NCBI RefSeq assembly: GCF_000519205.1
Contig: NZ_KI912598.1
Location: 262,390-326,389 of the forward strand
Origin: Amycolatopsis taiwanensis DSM 45107
GTDB lineage: Bacteria; Actinomycetota; Actinomycetes; Mycobacteriales; Pseudonocardiaceae
Reading direction: 5' to 3'
Length of the DNA: 64,000 bases
A program made the position numbers and the translations under genes. The notes under the pieces are model-generated. The model searched no databases. It had not been told where the DNA came from and saw only the letters and a program-made list of their open reading frames with translations. Positions 17,690 through 26,472 of the stretch are shown here, piece by piece (the stretch's first letter is position 1; each line of letters starts with the position of its first letter).

Positions 17690-17880
17690 GCAGGTAGCCA
17701 GGCCGTGTCATCCGTTGTCGGCTGCCGGTCGAGAGTGTTGGCGGCCTGCCTCCCCGCCCCCGTGCAGGGGGTCTGGGGGCCTGCCCCCGGTCGGGGGTGT
17801 GGGGGCGGAGCCCCTACAGAACACAGTGGTGTCGCGTTACCACGGGTGCCTATCTCACCTTGTGGATGGCGTTCCGTCAT
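17690..17880. repeat. composite intergenic repeat with nested G/C hairpin
   Basis: The outer parts (TAGCCAGGCCGTG ... GTCGGCTGCCGGT ... GGCGGCCTGCCT ... GTGCAG, then a GTCGCGTTACCACG-type right flank) match 63808-63920. A 58-base G/C hairpin block at 17768-17825 interrupts this copy but is missing at 63884. The gap has no gene; promoters for PucR and the xanthine dehydrogenase operon should lie at its ends. Confidence 0.7.
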
Positions 17881-17977
17881 CTTTGTAGGAAACCACAAAA
17901 GAGCCACCGATCGGCCGCTCGTAGTTCATACTGCGGCGCCGTTGTCGCCGGGCGGGTGACGGCGGTCTACTGACTGG

Positions 17978-18886
17978 ATGGACTTCCTGCGCCCGACCAC
18001 CCTCGACGAGGCGCTGGCCGTCAAGGCCGAGCGGCCGGACGCGGTGCCCATCGCGGGCGGCACCGACGTCATGGTCGAGCTGAACTTCGATCACCGCCGC
18101 CCGGCGGCCCTGCTGGACCTCACCGGCGTCGCCGAACTCGCGGAATGGGCCAGCGAATCGGACACAGGATCGGACACAGGATCGGACTCGGCCCGCTCGC
18201 GTGTCCGGCTCGGCGCGGGCGTGCCGTACACCCGGTTGATCACGGACCTGGCACGGCCGCTGCCTGCGTTGGCGACGGCGGCTCGCACTGTCGGGTCCCC
18301 ACAGATCCGCAACCGTGGCACCGTCGGCGGCAACCTGGGCACGGCCTCGCCGGCCGGCGACACCCATCCCGTGCTGCTGGCCACCGGAGCGGAGATCGAG
18401 ATCGCCTCGGTCCGGGGCACGCGCCTGGTACCGGCCGACGATTTCTACGTCGGGGTCAAGCGCAGCGTCCTCGCCGAGGACGAACTGATCACCGCCGTTC
18501 ACCTGCCCACCGCCACCGGCCCCCAGCAGTTCGCGAAGGTCGGCACGCGCAACGCCATGGTGATCGCGGTCTGCTCGTTCGCGATCGCACTGGAGCCCGG
18601 CCGGGTCCGGGCGGCCATCGGCTCGGCCGCGCCCACCCCGCGCCGGGCACGCGCGGCCGAGGATTTCCTGGCCGGCGAACTGCCGTGGGCGTCGCCGGTC
18701 CCGCTGCGTGACTCGGTCAAACGGCGCTTCGGCGAGCTGGTCGCCTCGGTGGCCGAGCCCATCGACGACGTGCGCGGCACGGCCGCCTACCGCTCGCATG
18801 CGCTCGCCGTCCTCGCTCGCCGCACCTTGGGGTGGGCATGGCAGGAATTCCTCGACAAGCACCGGAAGGACGACGCATGCGCGTGA
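17978..18886 (+). CDS. xanthine dehydrogenase, FAD-binding subunit
   Basis: 302 residues. FAD-binding motifs of the CO/xanthine dehydrogenase medium subunit are present: PIAGGTDVMVEL near the start and NRGTVGGNLGTASPAGDTHPV near residue 115. The subunit passes electrons from the 2Fe-2S subunit to NAD or another acceptor. It is the first gene of the operon and overlaps the next start by 10 bases. A short direct repeat (GATCGGACACAG twice near 18157-18181) encodes a small Ser/Asp/Thr insertion. Confidence 0.92.
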   Translation: MDFLRPTTLDEALAVKAERPDAVPIAGGTDVMVELNFDHRRPAALLDLTGVAELAEWASESDTGSDTGSDSARSRVRLGAGVPYTRLITDLARPLPALATAARTVGSPQIRNRGTVGGNLGTASPAGDTHPVLLATGAEIEIASVRGTRLVPADDFYVGVKRSVLAEDELITAVHLPTATGPQQFAKVGTRNAMVIAVCSFAIALEPGRVRAAIGSAAPTPRRARAAEDFLAGELPWASPVPLRDSVKRRFGELVASVAEPIDDVRGTAAYRSHALAVLARRTLGWAWQEFLDKHRKDDACA

Positions 18887-19332
18887 ACGTGACGGTGAAC
18901 GGCGAGCCACGCCAGGCCGACGACGTGTGGGAGGGCGAAAGCCTGCTCTATCTGCTACGCGAGCGGCTCGGCCTCCCCGGCTCCAAAAACGCTTGCGAGC
19001 AAGGCGAATGCGGTTCGTGCACGGTGTATCTGGACGGCGTGGTGGTCTGCGCGTGCCTGGTCGCGGCCGGCCAGGCCGAGGGCCGCGAGGTGCGCACGGT
19101 GGAGGGTCTCGCCGACGGCGACCAGCTCGATCCGGTCCAGCAGGCGTTCGTGGCGGCCGGGGCGGTGCAGTGCGGGTTCTGCACGCCGGGGCTGGTCGTC
19201 GCCGCGCACGACCTGTTGCGGCGGGTGCCCGAGCCCAGCGACGAAGAGATCCGCGAGGCGCTCGCCGGGAACCTGTGCCGGTGTACCGGTTACGAGAAGA
19301 TCCTCGACGCGGTGCGGATGGTGGCCCGATGA
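18877..19332 (+). CDS. xanthine dehydrogenase, 2Fe-2S subunit
   Basis: 151 residues. Two iron-sulfur clusters are encoded: a plant-ferredoxin type (CEQGECGSCTVYLDG ... C) and a helical-bundle type (CGFCTPG ... CRCTGY). It relays electrons from the molybdenum centre to FAD. The ATG at 18877 begins RVNVTVNGEP, the family's normal start; an upstream ATG at 18832 would add 15 residues encoded within the preceding gene. The stop overlaps the next ATG (ATGA). Confidence 0.95.
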   Translation: MRVNVTVNGEPRQADDVWEGESLLYLLRERLGLPGSKNACEQGECGSCTVYLDGVVVCACLVAAGQAEGREVRTVEGLADGDQLDPVQQAFVAAGAVQCGFCTPGLVVAAHDLLRRVPEPSDEEIREALAGNLCRCTGYEKILDAVRMVAR

Positions 19333-20669
19333 TCACCATCCTGGACCACGCGGCGATCTGCACCGTGGACGCCGCCGGCACCGAGTTCCGTCACGGTCAC
19401 GTGGTCATCGACGGCGAGCGCATCGTGGCGGTCGGCGAAGGACCGGCCACGGTGGCGGCAGACCGTCGAATCGACGCCACCGGTTGCCTGGTCACGCCGG
19501 GTCTGGTCAACACCCACCACCACCTCTACCAGTGGGCGAGCAGGGGGCTCGCCGCCGACTCGACGCTGTTCCAGTGGCTGGTCGAGCTGTACCCGGTCTG
19601 GGGCAGGCTGGACGCCGAGATCACGCACGCCGCGGCGAGCGCCGGTCTCGCGCGGCTGGCGCAGAGCGGCTGCACCACGGTGGCCGACCACCATTACGTC
19701 TTCCCGGCCGACGGCGGCGACCAGATCGAGGCGCTCGTCTCGGCGGTTCGCCGGATCGGCGTGCGGGCCCACCTCGTGCGCGGCTCGATGGATCGCGGTG
19801 AATCCGACGGTGGCCTGCCCCCGGACAATGTGGTCGAAGAGACCGAGGCCGCGCTGCTCGGCACCGAGCAGGCCATCGACGCTTACCACGATCCGGCGGC
19901 GGGCGCCCGGATCCGAGTCGCGGTGGGGCCCTGCTCGCCGTTCTCGGTGAGCGAGCGGTTGATGACCGGTTCCGCGGAACTGGCCCGCCGCAAAGGTGTC
20001 CGGCTGCACACCCATCTCGCCGAGACTCTCGACGAGGAGGCCCAGTGCCTCGCGGAATTCGGCTGCACTCCCGCCGAGTACGCCGACAAGCTGGGCTGGC
20101 TCGCCGGCGACGTGTGGTTGGCGCACGGTGTGCACCTCGCGTCCGCGGCGATCCGCAGGCTCGGCGAGACCGGCACCGGTGTCGCGCATTGCCCGACGTC
20201 GAACGGTCGTCTCGGCGCCGGCATCGCACCCGTGCGAAAGTTGCTCGACAGCGGTTCGCCGGTAGGACTCGGGGTCGACGGGGCCGCGTCCAACGAGTCC
20301 GGTGGACTCGCCGACGAACTGCACGAGTCACTGCTTCAGGCACGTCAGCTCGGCGGCCCGACCGCGCTGACCGTCCGGCAGGCGTTGTGGCTGGGCACCA
20401 TGGGCGGGGCGCGCTGCCTCGGCCGAGCTGACGAGCTCGGTTCGGTGGAGCCCGGCAAGCTGGCCGATCTCGCCGTCTGGGACCTGGGTGGCCTGCGGTA
20501 CGCGGGGATCGAGGACCCGGTGGCGGCACTGGTGCTCGGCCCCGTACCGCCCGTGCGACTCCTGCTGGTCGGCGGCGAGACCGTGGTGGCCGACGGGGAG
20601 CTGCGCACGGCCGACGAGTCCACTTTGGCCGGCGAACTTTCCGCGGCGAGCGGGAGGCTTCGACGATGA
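19329..20669 (+). CDS. 8-oxoguanine deaminase-like amidohydrolase
   Basis: 446 residues. It has a metal-dependent amidohydrolase fold: VNTHHHLYQW supplies the HxH pair, HTHLAET the third-strand His, AHGVHL the next, and GVDGAASNE the catalytic Asp. The Trp-containing YQWASRG and FQWLVELYP stretches resemble 8-oxoguanine/guanine-type deaminases of the atzA/trzN group. Such enzymes would convert 8-oxoguanine to urate. It lies between the iron-sulfur and molybdenum subunits of xanthine dehydrogenase, consistent with feeding the same urate pool. The exact substrate is inference. Confidence 0.82.
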   Translation: MITILDHAAICTVDAAGTEFRHGHVVIDGERIVAVGEGPATVAADRRIDATGCLVTPGLVNTHHHLYQWASRGLAADSTLFQWLVELYPVWGRLDAEITHAAASAGLARLAQSGCTTVADHHYVFPADGGDQIEALVSAVRRIGVRAHLVRGSMDRGESDGGLPPDNVVEETEAALLGTEQAIDAYHDPAAGARIRVAVGPCSPFSVSERLMTGSAELARRKGVRLHTHLAETLDEEAQCLAEFGCTPAEYADKLGWLAGDVWLAHGVHLASAAIRRLGETGTGVAHCPTSNGRLGAGIAPVRKLLDSGSPVGLGVDGAASNESGGLADELHESLLQARQLGGPTALTVRQALWLGTMGGARCLGRADELGSVEPGKLADLAVWDLGGLRYAGIEDPVAALVLGPVPPVRLLLVGGETVVADGELRTADESTLAGELSAASGRLRR

Positions 20670-20701
20670 CACCCCTTGTGCCAACTCGCGGAGGAACGGC
20701 G

Positions 20702-22990
20702 ATGACCTCGGTGCAGGCTATCGGCACGGCGAACGGGGTGGGCACCAGCGCCCACCGCCCGGACGGCTCGGTCAAGGTACGCGGCGAATTCGCGTACTCG
20801 TCGGACCTGTGGCACGAGGACATGCTGTGGGGCGCCACGCTGCGCAGCCCGCACCCCCATGCCCGGATCAAGGGCATCGACATCACGCAGGCCCTTGCCG
20901 TGCAAGGGGTTCATGCCGTGCTGACGCACGAGGACGTGCCCGGGACGAACCGGTACGGCCTCGAACGCCCCGACCAGCCGGTGCTGGCCGAGGGCATCGT
21001 CCGGTATCAGGGCGAGCCGGTGGCGTTGGTGGCGGCGGACCACCCGGAAACCGCGCAGCGGGCGATGAAGCGGATCGCGGTGGACTACGAGGTGCTCGAT
21101 CCGGTCACCGATGCGGAGCGCGCGGTCGCGGGGGAGGCGCCACGGCTGCACCCGGGCGGGAACGTGGTGCGGCACGTGCCGATCCGCTCGGGCCTGTTCA
21201 CCTCCGGTACGGACGTGTCGGCCGAGGTTGTCGTGAGCGGTTGTTACGAGGTCGGCATGCAGGACCAGGCCTTTCTCGGACCGGAGTCCGGCCTGGCGGC
21301 CCCGGCGGAGGACGGCGGCGTCGATCTGTATGTGGCAACGCAATGGCTGCACGTGGACCAGCGACAGATCGTCGCCGCCCTCGGGCTGCCCGCGGAAAAG
21401 GTGCGGCTGACCCTGGGCGGGGTCGGCGGCGCGTTCGGCGGGCGTGAGGATCTGTCGATCCAGGTGCACGCGTGCCTGCTCGCGTTGCACACCGGCAGGC
21501 CGGTGAAGATGGTCTACAACCGCGAGGAATCCTTCTACGGGCACGTCCACCGGCATCCGGCCAAGCTGTACTACGAGCACGGCGCCGACCGTGACGGCAA
21601 GCTGGTCTATGTCAGGGCGCGGATCTTCCTCGACGGCGGCGCCTACGCTTCGTCGACCCCGGCCGTGGTCGCGAATGCCGCCACCCTCGGCGCCGGGCCC
21701 TACGACGTGCCGAACGTGTCGATCGACTGCTGGGGCGCGTACACGAACAACCCGCCGTGTGGCGCGATGCGCGGGTTCGGCGCGGTGCAGGCGGCGTTCG
21801 CCTACGAGTCGCAAATGGACAAGCTCGCCGCAGCGTGCGGGCTCGATCCGGTGGAGGTTCGAGTGCGCAACGCGATGGGAGAAGGCTCCCGAATGCCTAC
21901 TGGGCAGGTGGTGGACTCGCCGGCTCCGGTGGCGGAACTGTTGCGGCGCTTGGCGAGCAAGCCGTTGCCGCCCGAGCCTTCGGGTTCCCGGGACCTGCGT
22001 ACGTTGCCCGGTGGGGTGTCGAACACTACGCACGGCGAGGGTGTGGTGCGAGGCGTGGGCTATGGCGTGGGGATCAAGAACATTTGCTTCTCCGAAGGTT
22101 TCGACGACTATTCGACCGCGCGGGTACGGCTGGAGGTAGTCGGGGGCGAGGCGGCGGCGACGGTGCAGACCGCCGCATGTGAGGTCGGGCAGGGGCTGGT
22201 CACGGTGCTGCAGCAGATCGTGCGGACCGAACTCGGTGTCGAGCGGGTCACCGTGCTGCCGGTGGACACCACCATCGGGAACGCCGGGTCCACTTCGGCG
22301 TCCCGGCAGACGTATGTGACCGGGGGCGCGGTGCAGGCGGCGTGCCTGGCCGTGCGGTCGGCGCTGTTCGACCGGGCCAGGGGCGAGTTCGGTGGCGTGG
22401 CGGGCGAATTCGGTGTCGTTGGCGGGAAACTCGTGTCCACACAGGACGGTGTGTTCGCCGACCTGGTGGATGTGCTGGGCTCGGCGGCGATCGAGGAGAC
22501 CGTCCAGTGGCGGCACCGGCCGACCGAGACGCTCGACCCGGAAACCGGCGCGGGCAACGCGCATGTGCAGTACGGGTTCGCGGCGCATCGGGCGGTCGTG
22601 GACGTCGACATCGAGCTGGGCCTGGTCAAGGTGGTGGCGCTGGACTGCGCTCAGGATGTCGGCAAGGCGATGAACCCGCAGGCCGTGCTCGGGCAGATTC
22701 ACGGCGGTTCGGCGCAGGGACTCGGGCTCGCGGTGATGGAGGAGATACAGATCCTTCAGGGCCGGATCCGCAATCCGTCGTTCACCGACTATCTGATCCC
22801 GACCGTGCTCGACATGCCGCCCATGGACGTTGACGTGCTGGAACTGCCCGACCCGCATGCCCCGTACGGCCTGCGCGGCGTCGGCGAACCGCCGACCATC
22901 TCGTCGACCCCGGCGATCGTGGCAGCGATCCGCGCCGCGACCGGCCGGGACCTGCCGCGGGTCCCGGTACGACCGGAGCACCTCATCTGA
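20702..22990 (+). CDS. xanthine dehydrogenase, molybdopterin-binding subunit
   Basis: 762 residues. It carries the Mo-cofactor domains of the xanthine oxidase family: GGVGGAFGGRED near residue 240, CGAMRGFGAVQAAF in the middle, and GGSAQGLGLAVMEE with RGVGEPP near the end, containing the expected catalytic Glu. The start at 20702 has GGAGGA seven bases upstream; the ATG at 20666 overlaps the previous stop and is the alternative. The enzyme oxidises hypoxanthine and xanthine to urate. Confidence 0.93.
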   Translation: MTSVQAIGTANGVGTSAHRPDGSVKVRGEFAYSSDLWHEDMLWGATLRSPHPHARIKGIDITQALAVQGVHAVLTHEDVPGTNRYGLERPDQPVLAEGIVRYQGEPVALVAADHPETAQRAMKRIAVDYEVLDPVTDAERAVAGEAPRLHPGGNVVRHVPIRSGLFTSGTDVSAEVVVSGCYEVGMQDQAFLGPESGLAAPAEDGGVDLYVATQWLHVDQRQIVAALGLPAEKVRLTLGGVGGAFGGREDLSIQVHACLLALHTGRPVKMVYNREESFYGHVHRHPAKLYYEHGADRDGKLVYVRARIFLDGGAYASSTPAVVANAATLGAGPYDVPNVSIDCWGAYTNNPPCGAMRGFGAVQAAFAYESQMDKLAAACGLDPVEVRVRNAMGEGSRMPTGQVVDSPAPVAELLRRLASKPLPPEPSGSRDLRTLPGGVSNTTHGEGVVRGVGYGVGIKNICFSEGFDDYSTARVRLEVVGGEAAATVQTAACEVGQGLVTVLQQIVRTELGVERVTVLPVDTTIGNAGSTSASRQTYVTGGAVQAACLAVRSALFDRARGEFGGVAGEFGVVGGKLVSTQDGVFADLVDVLGSAAIEETVQWRHRPTETLDPETGAGNAHVQYGFAAHRAVVDVDIELGLVKVVALDCAQDVGKAMNPQAVLGQIHGGSAQGLGLAVMEEIQILQGRIRNPSFTDYLIPTVLDMPPMDVDVLELPDPHAPYGLRGVGEPPTISSTPAIVAAIRAATGRDLPRVPVRPEHLI

Positions 22991-23637
22991 TCACCTGGAG
23001 ACAGTTCGTTATCTGCTCGGCGGTCAGCACCAGCGCGAAACCTTTGCGCAGCACGGCGAGTTCGGGTTCCTGCCGGGACTCGTCGTCGGTGGCCGTCACA
23101 TCGGCTCCGAACACCACCTGGTAGCCGCGTTCGTACGCCTGGCGGGCCGTGGTGCCGCAACAGTAGTTGGTGAGCGTGCCGGTGACGATGACCGTGTCCC
23201 GGCCGAGGTTGCGTAGCACCGTATCCAAAGGCGTGTCGTAGAACGCCCCGTAGGACGGTTTTCGGATCACTACCTCGTCGGTGCGCTGTCCCATCCGGTC
23301 CCACACCGCGGCCGGGCCCGGGCGGCGCCAGTCCGTGTCGGCGTGTGGGAGATAGCGCAGGGCGTTCGGCCGGTCCAGACCGAGGTGGGTGTCGTCGAAT
23401 ATGGTCGGAGATCACCGGGACCGACGCGGCCCGGCAGGCTTCGACGAGTTGCCGCAGTCGAGGCGCCATGCGGGTCGCTGCCGGCACCCAGTATGGGCTC
23501 CAGCCGGGCCGGACGAACTCGTCCTGCATGTCGATCACCAGCAGCGCCGCGCGCTCCGGCAGTACCTCGAACGAGGCCTGGCCGTGTTCGTAGGCGTGCC
23601 GCGCACGCGCGGTCACCCATTCCTCGCTGTATTCCAT
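22983..23637 (-). pseudogene. isochorismatase-like cysteine hydrolase, one frameshift
   Basis: The N-terminal part (start at 23637, with LLVIDMQDEFVRPG carrying the catalytic Asp) and the C-terminal part (VIVTGTLTNYCCGTTAR, with the catalytic Cys, and VVFGADVTATDD) are in different frames. The switch is at about 23398-23403, where one base too many separates VISDH from FDDTHLGLDRPN. Removing one base gives a normal 217-residue protein. It is either a recent mutation or a sequencing error. It is divergent from a PadR gene and overlaps the xanthine dehydrogenase 3' end by eight bases. Confidence 0.8.
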
Positions 23638-23655
23638 CCTCACCCATGCATCGAT

Positions 23656-23677
23656 TCGATGTACATCGCTTCGATGT
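23656..23677. promoter_or_regulatory. candidate PadR operator
   Basis: The 54-base gap between the cysteine hydrolase and PadR genes holds CGATGTACATCG, a perfect 12-bp palindrome (23657-23668). The octamer TTCGATGT occurs twice in direct orientation (23656-23663 and 23670-23677). PadR proteins typically bind ATGT/ACAT dyads over their own promoters. Confidence 0.6.
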
Positions 23678-23691
23678 GAGAGGATAGCAGC

Positions 23692-24207
23692 GTGCTCGAA
23701 CTCGCGATCCTGGGTTTCCTGGCCGAAGGAGCCCTGCACGGCTATCAACTGCGCCGCCGCATCGCGCAGTTGTCCGGCCACGCCCGCCCGGTCAGCGAAG
23801 GCAGCCTTTACCCGGCGATCAAGCGCCTGACCGCCGCCGGGCTGCTGGACCGACGGACCGAACCGGGTACCTCGGCCGCCCCGCGGCACATCCTGAGCCT
23901 GACCGATGCCGGCCGCGCCGAATTGCTGCGCCGGCTCAGGGATCCCGAGGACCTGGAGATCAGCGACAGCACCCGGTTCTTCACCATCCTCGCCTTTCTG
24001 TCCCAACTCCCCGACGTCGCCGACCAGCACGCGGTGCTGCGCCGGCGGCTCGCCTTCCTCGAACAGCCCGCGAGTTTCTTCTACGACGACGACCGGCCGT
24101 TGCGCGCCGAGGACACCGGAGATCCTTACCGGCGCGGCATGCTCGTCGTCGCTCGGGCGACCAGCCGCGCGGAACGCGCCTGGCTGCGCGAAATGGTCGA
24201 GCCCTGA
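23692..24207 (+). CDS. PadR-family transcriptional regulator
   Basis: 171 residues. The N-terminal winged helix (LAILGFLAEGALHGYQLRRRI and VSEGSLYPAIKRLTAAGLL) is diagnostic for PadR. The C-terminal region is helical and probably dimerises. It starts with GTG and is divergent from the frameshifted cysteine hydrolase, which it probably represses through the palindrome between them. Loss of the hydrolase would leave this regulator without its adjacent target. Confidence 0.9.
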   Translation: MLELAILGFLAEGALHGYQLRRRIAQLSGHARPVSEGSLYPAIKRLTAAGLLDRRTEPGTSAAPRHILSLTDAGRAELLRRLRDPEDLEISDSTRFFTILAFLSQLPDVADQHAVLRRRLAFLEQPASFFYDDDRPLRAEDTGDPYRRGMLVVARATSRAERAWLREMVEP

Positions 24208-24245
24208 GCTCGGGACTGCTGCGCCGCGGCGGTGCAGGGCCTATC

Positions 24246-25175
24246 GTGCCGAGAGTGCGGATCGTGTCGTTGCTGCCCGCGGCCACCGATTTCGTGGCCG
24301 CCGTGGGCCGGTTGCCGGAGTTGGTGGGCCGGACCCACGAGTGTGATTGGCCGCCGGGCGCGGTGGCGGCCGTGCCGGTGGTGACGGCCAGCGAGGTCGA
24401 ACCCGAGGTGATGTCCAGCCGGGAGATCTCCGACGCGGTGGGCGGCGCGAGCCATCACGGGTCATCACTGTACACATTGGATTCAGGCCGACTCGCTGAG
24501 TTGGCGCCCGACGTCGTGTTCACCCAGGATCTGTGCGAGGTGTGCGCGGTGTCCTACCGCCGGGTGTGCGAGGCGGTGCGGGTGCTGGACGCGGGGCCGC
24601 GGGTGGTCAGTCTGGAACCCCGCACCCTGTCCGACGTGCTCGACTGCCTGCGGGTGGTGGGCGATGTGCTGGGCGCGACGGAAGCTGCCGCCGACCACGC
24701 CACCGAGTTGCGCGCACGGCTGGAGCGGGTGAGTCGGCTAGTGGCGGGCTTGGCCCGTCCGCGAGCCATGGCGATCGAGTGGCTGGAACCGGTGTGGCCG
24801 GCCGGGCACTGGGTGCCCGACCAGATCGGGCACGCCGGGGGAGTGGCCTTGCTGGGCGCGTCCGGTGAGCACACGCGGCCGATTCCCTGGCAGGCGGTGC
24901 TGGACGCGGCCCCCGACGTGCTGTTGCTGATGCCGTGCGGCTTCCCGCCCGAGCGAACCGTCGCGGAGTTGCACGCGCTCACCGACCGTCCCGGCTGGCC
25001 GGACCTGCCGGCCGTGCGGGCCGGCGCGGTATGGGTACTGGATGGTCCGGCCTACTTCAATCGGCCCGGCCCCAGGGTCGTCCGCGGTGTCGAGGTGCTG
25101 GCGAGCGTATTGCACGGCGTCGAGATCGGCCCGCCCGTCACCGCCGCCGAGGCACGCCGCGTCGCGGTGCCCTAG
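24246..25175 (+). CDS. cobalamin-binding BtuF-like protein, cytosolic
   Basis: 309 residues. It has the helical-backbone periplasmic-binding fold with VRIVSLLPAATDFVAAVG at the N-terminus and a GRTHECDWP motif typical of the cobalamin-binding subgroup. PDVVFTQDLCEVCAVSY and PDVLLLMPCGFPPERT follow. There is no signal peptide or lipobox and no permease or ATPase neighbour, so an ABC-transport role is doubtful. The GTG at 24246 is uncertain (24255 also possible). No relation to the surrounding purine genes is evident. Confidence 0.8.
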   Translation: MPRVRIVSLLPAATDFVAAVGRLPELVGRTHECDWPPGAVAAVPVVTASEVEPEVMSSREISDAVGGASHHGSSLYTLDSGRLAELAPDVVFTQDLCEVCAVSYRRVCEAVRVLDAGPRVVSLEPRTLSDVLDCLRVVGDVLGATEAAADHATELRARLERVSRLVAGLARPRAMAIEWLEPVWPAGHWVPDQIGHAGGVALLGASGEHTRPIPWQAVLDAAPDVLLLMPCGFPPERTVAELHALTDRPGWPDLPAVRAGAVWVLDGPAYFNRPGPRVVRGVEVLASVLHGVEIGPPVTAAEARRVAVP

Positions 25176-25177
25176 AT

Positions 25178-25250
25178 AGAAACTCACGTGCCTGGGGCGG
25201 GAACTCGCGTGCCTGAGGCGGGAACTCGCGTGCCTGGGCCGGGGACACGC
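25178..25250. repeat. tandem repeat of about 21 bp
   Basis: Three to four copies of a unit close to GGGAACTCGCGTGCCTGAGGC fill the convergent gap between the BtuF-like gene and uricase. The same unit, more degenerate, occurs at 32570-32670. Confidence 0.8.
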
Positions 25251-25270
25251 GTTGCGTGCTGGGACCGGGG

Positions 25271-26161
25271 TCAGTGCGGATTCCACGCGGGGCCTGCGTC
25301 CTCCGCGTCGTCCCGGAGCACGGTGCCTTCGATCAGGCCGTACGGGCGGTCGGCGGCGTAGAAGACCTCGTTGTCGTTGGTCAGGCCGAACGGGCTCAGA
25401 TCGACCGCGAAGTGGTGCTTGTTCGGCAGCGACAGGCGGACCTCGGCGACCTCCGGCCGGTGGGTGAGCACCGCTTCGCCCATCGAGTACAGGGTTTGCT
25501 GCAGCGACAGGCTGTGCTTGGTGGCGAAGGTTTCCAGCATAATCCGGCGCACTTCGCGGAAGCTCTCGCCCCAGCCGGCCTTCTCGCCCTGGTGACGCCA
25601 GCGTGCGGTCACCGCCGTGGCCAGGATCCGGTCGTCCGTTTCGGCCAGCGTCGTGTATTCGTCGCGCGGGAAGCCGTGGAACTCCGAGCCCGCCGACTTG
25701 AGCACCACGAGGTCCGCCAGCCCGGAGACGACCCACGACCGGTCGTCCTGCACGGTCACCGCGGTCGTGCGCTTTTCCGCACCGGAGCGCAGGAACGAGT
25801 GCTCGTGTGGCTTGCCCTCGACCGCGATCCGGTCCCAGCCGTGTTCGTCGATCATGACCCGGGCGCCGGTGATGTGCCCGAACCGGTCCACGAAGTGCCG
25901 GGCCAGCCGCAGCGCGAAGTCTTCGATCTCGCCGACAGGGCTTTCCTTCGCGAAGGCGTACACCGTGTTCTTCTGAGTGTCAGTGGCGACCACGACGGAG
26001 TTGTCGCCCGTGAGGTGCGTGGCGGCGAGGTCCCCGCGCAACGCCGTGGACACGGTGAGGTCCTTGATGTGGTGCACCGGGCCATCCCGCTTCACCGTGA
26101 CCAGGCGAACCTCTGCCTTGCCGTACTGGTTTGGCCCCAGGATGACAGCCAGGCTGATCAA
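25271..26161 (-). CDS. urate oxidase (uricase)
   Basis: 296 residues, two T-fold domains, cofactor-free oxidation of urate to 5-hydroxyisourate. Seen motifs: LGPNQYGKAEVRLV at the start and TGDNSVVVATDTQKNTVYAF with the active-site Thr-Asp. The C-terminal tail has SLSLQQTLYSMGEAVL. The probable start is a TTG whose last two bases overlap the HIU hydrolase stop (TTGA), implying translational coupling. It is last in the uraD-uraH-uricase operon. Confidence 0.93.
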   Translation of the reverse strand: MISLAVILGPNQYGKAEVRLVTVKRDGPVHHIKDLTVSTALRGDLAATHLTGDNSVVVATDTQKNTVYAFAKESPVGEIEDFALRLARHFVDRFGHITGARVMIDEHGWDRIAVEGKPHEHSFLRSGAEKRTTAVTVQDDRSWVVSGLADLVVLKSAGSEFHGFPRDEYTTLAETDDRILATAVTARWRHQGEKAGWGESFREVRRIMLETFATKHSLSLQQTLYSMGEAVLTHRPEVAEVRLSLPNKHHFAVDLSPFGLTNDNEVFYAADRPYGLIEGTVLRDDAEDAGPAWNPH

Positions 26162-26472
26162 CTCCCTCGGTAGGTGGTGTAGGAGAACGGGCTCAGCAGC
26201 ACCGGCACGTGGTGGTGCGCGGCGCCGTCGCGGATCCGGAAACTGACGACGACTTCGGGAAAGAACCCGTCCGGCCCGAGATAGCCCGCGGTGTCGAAGA
26301 CGAGCCGGTACACGCCGGGAGTCAACTCCTCCGGCCCGAGGTCGCGAACCCGGCCGTCGTCGTCCGTCCGCGCCTCACCCAGGACCGAGCCCTCGAACTC
26401 CAGGCGTACCCCGATGCCTTTCGCGGGCCGGCCCGCGGCCGTGTCGAGGACGTGCGTGGTCACCAGGCTCAC
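26158..26472 (-). CDS. 5-hydroxyisourate hydrolase
   Basis: 104 residues, transthyretin-like tetramer subunit. Diagnostic motifs are TTHVLDTAAGRPA at the N-terminus, HHHVPVLLSPFSYTTYRGS at the extreme C-terminus, and Arg in the central strand. It hydrolyses 5-hydroxyisourate to OHCU. The GTG at 26472 overlaps the OHCU decarboxylase stop (GTGA); a longer frame upstream reads antisense-like Arg-rich sequence and is rejected. Confidence 0.95.
   Translation of the reverse strand: MSLVTTHVLDTAAGRPAKGIGVRLEFEGSVLGEARTDDDGRVRDLGPEELTPGVYRLVFDTAGYLGPDGFFPEVVVSFRIRDGAAHHHVPVLLSPFSYTTYRGS

Noticed and set aside
20345..22981. Minus-strand frame of 878 codons opposite the xanthine dehydrogenase large subunit.
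   Set aside because: Antisense artefact of high GC; the plus strand has complete Mo-cofactor motifs and a good ribosome-binding site.
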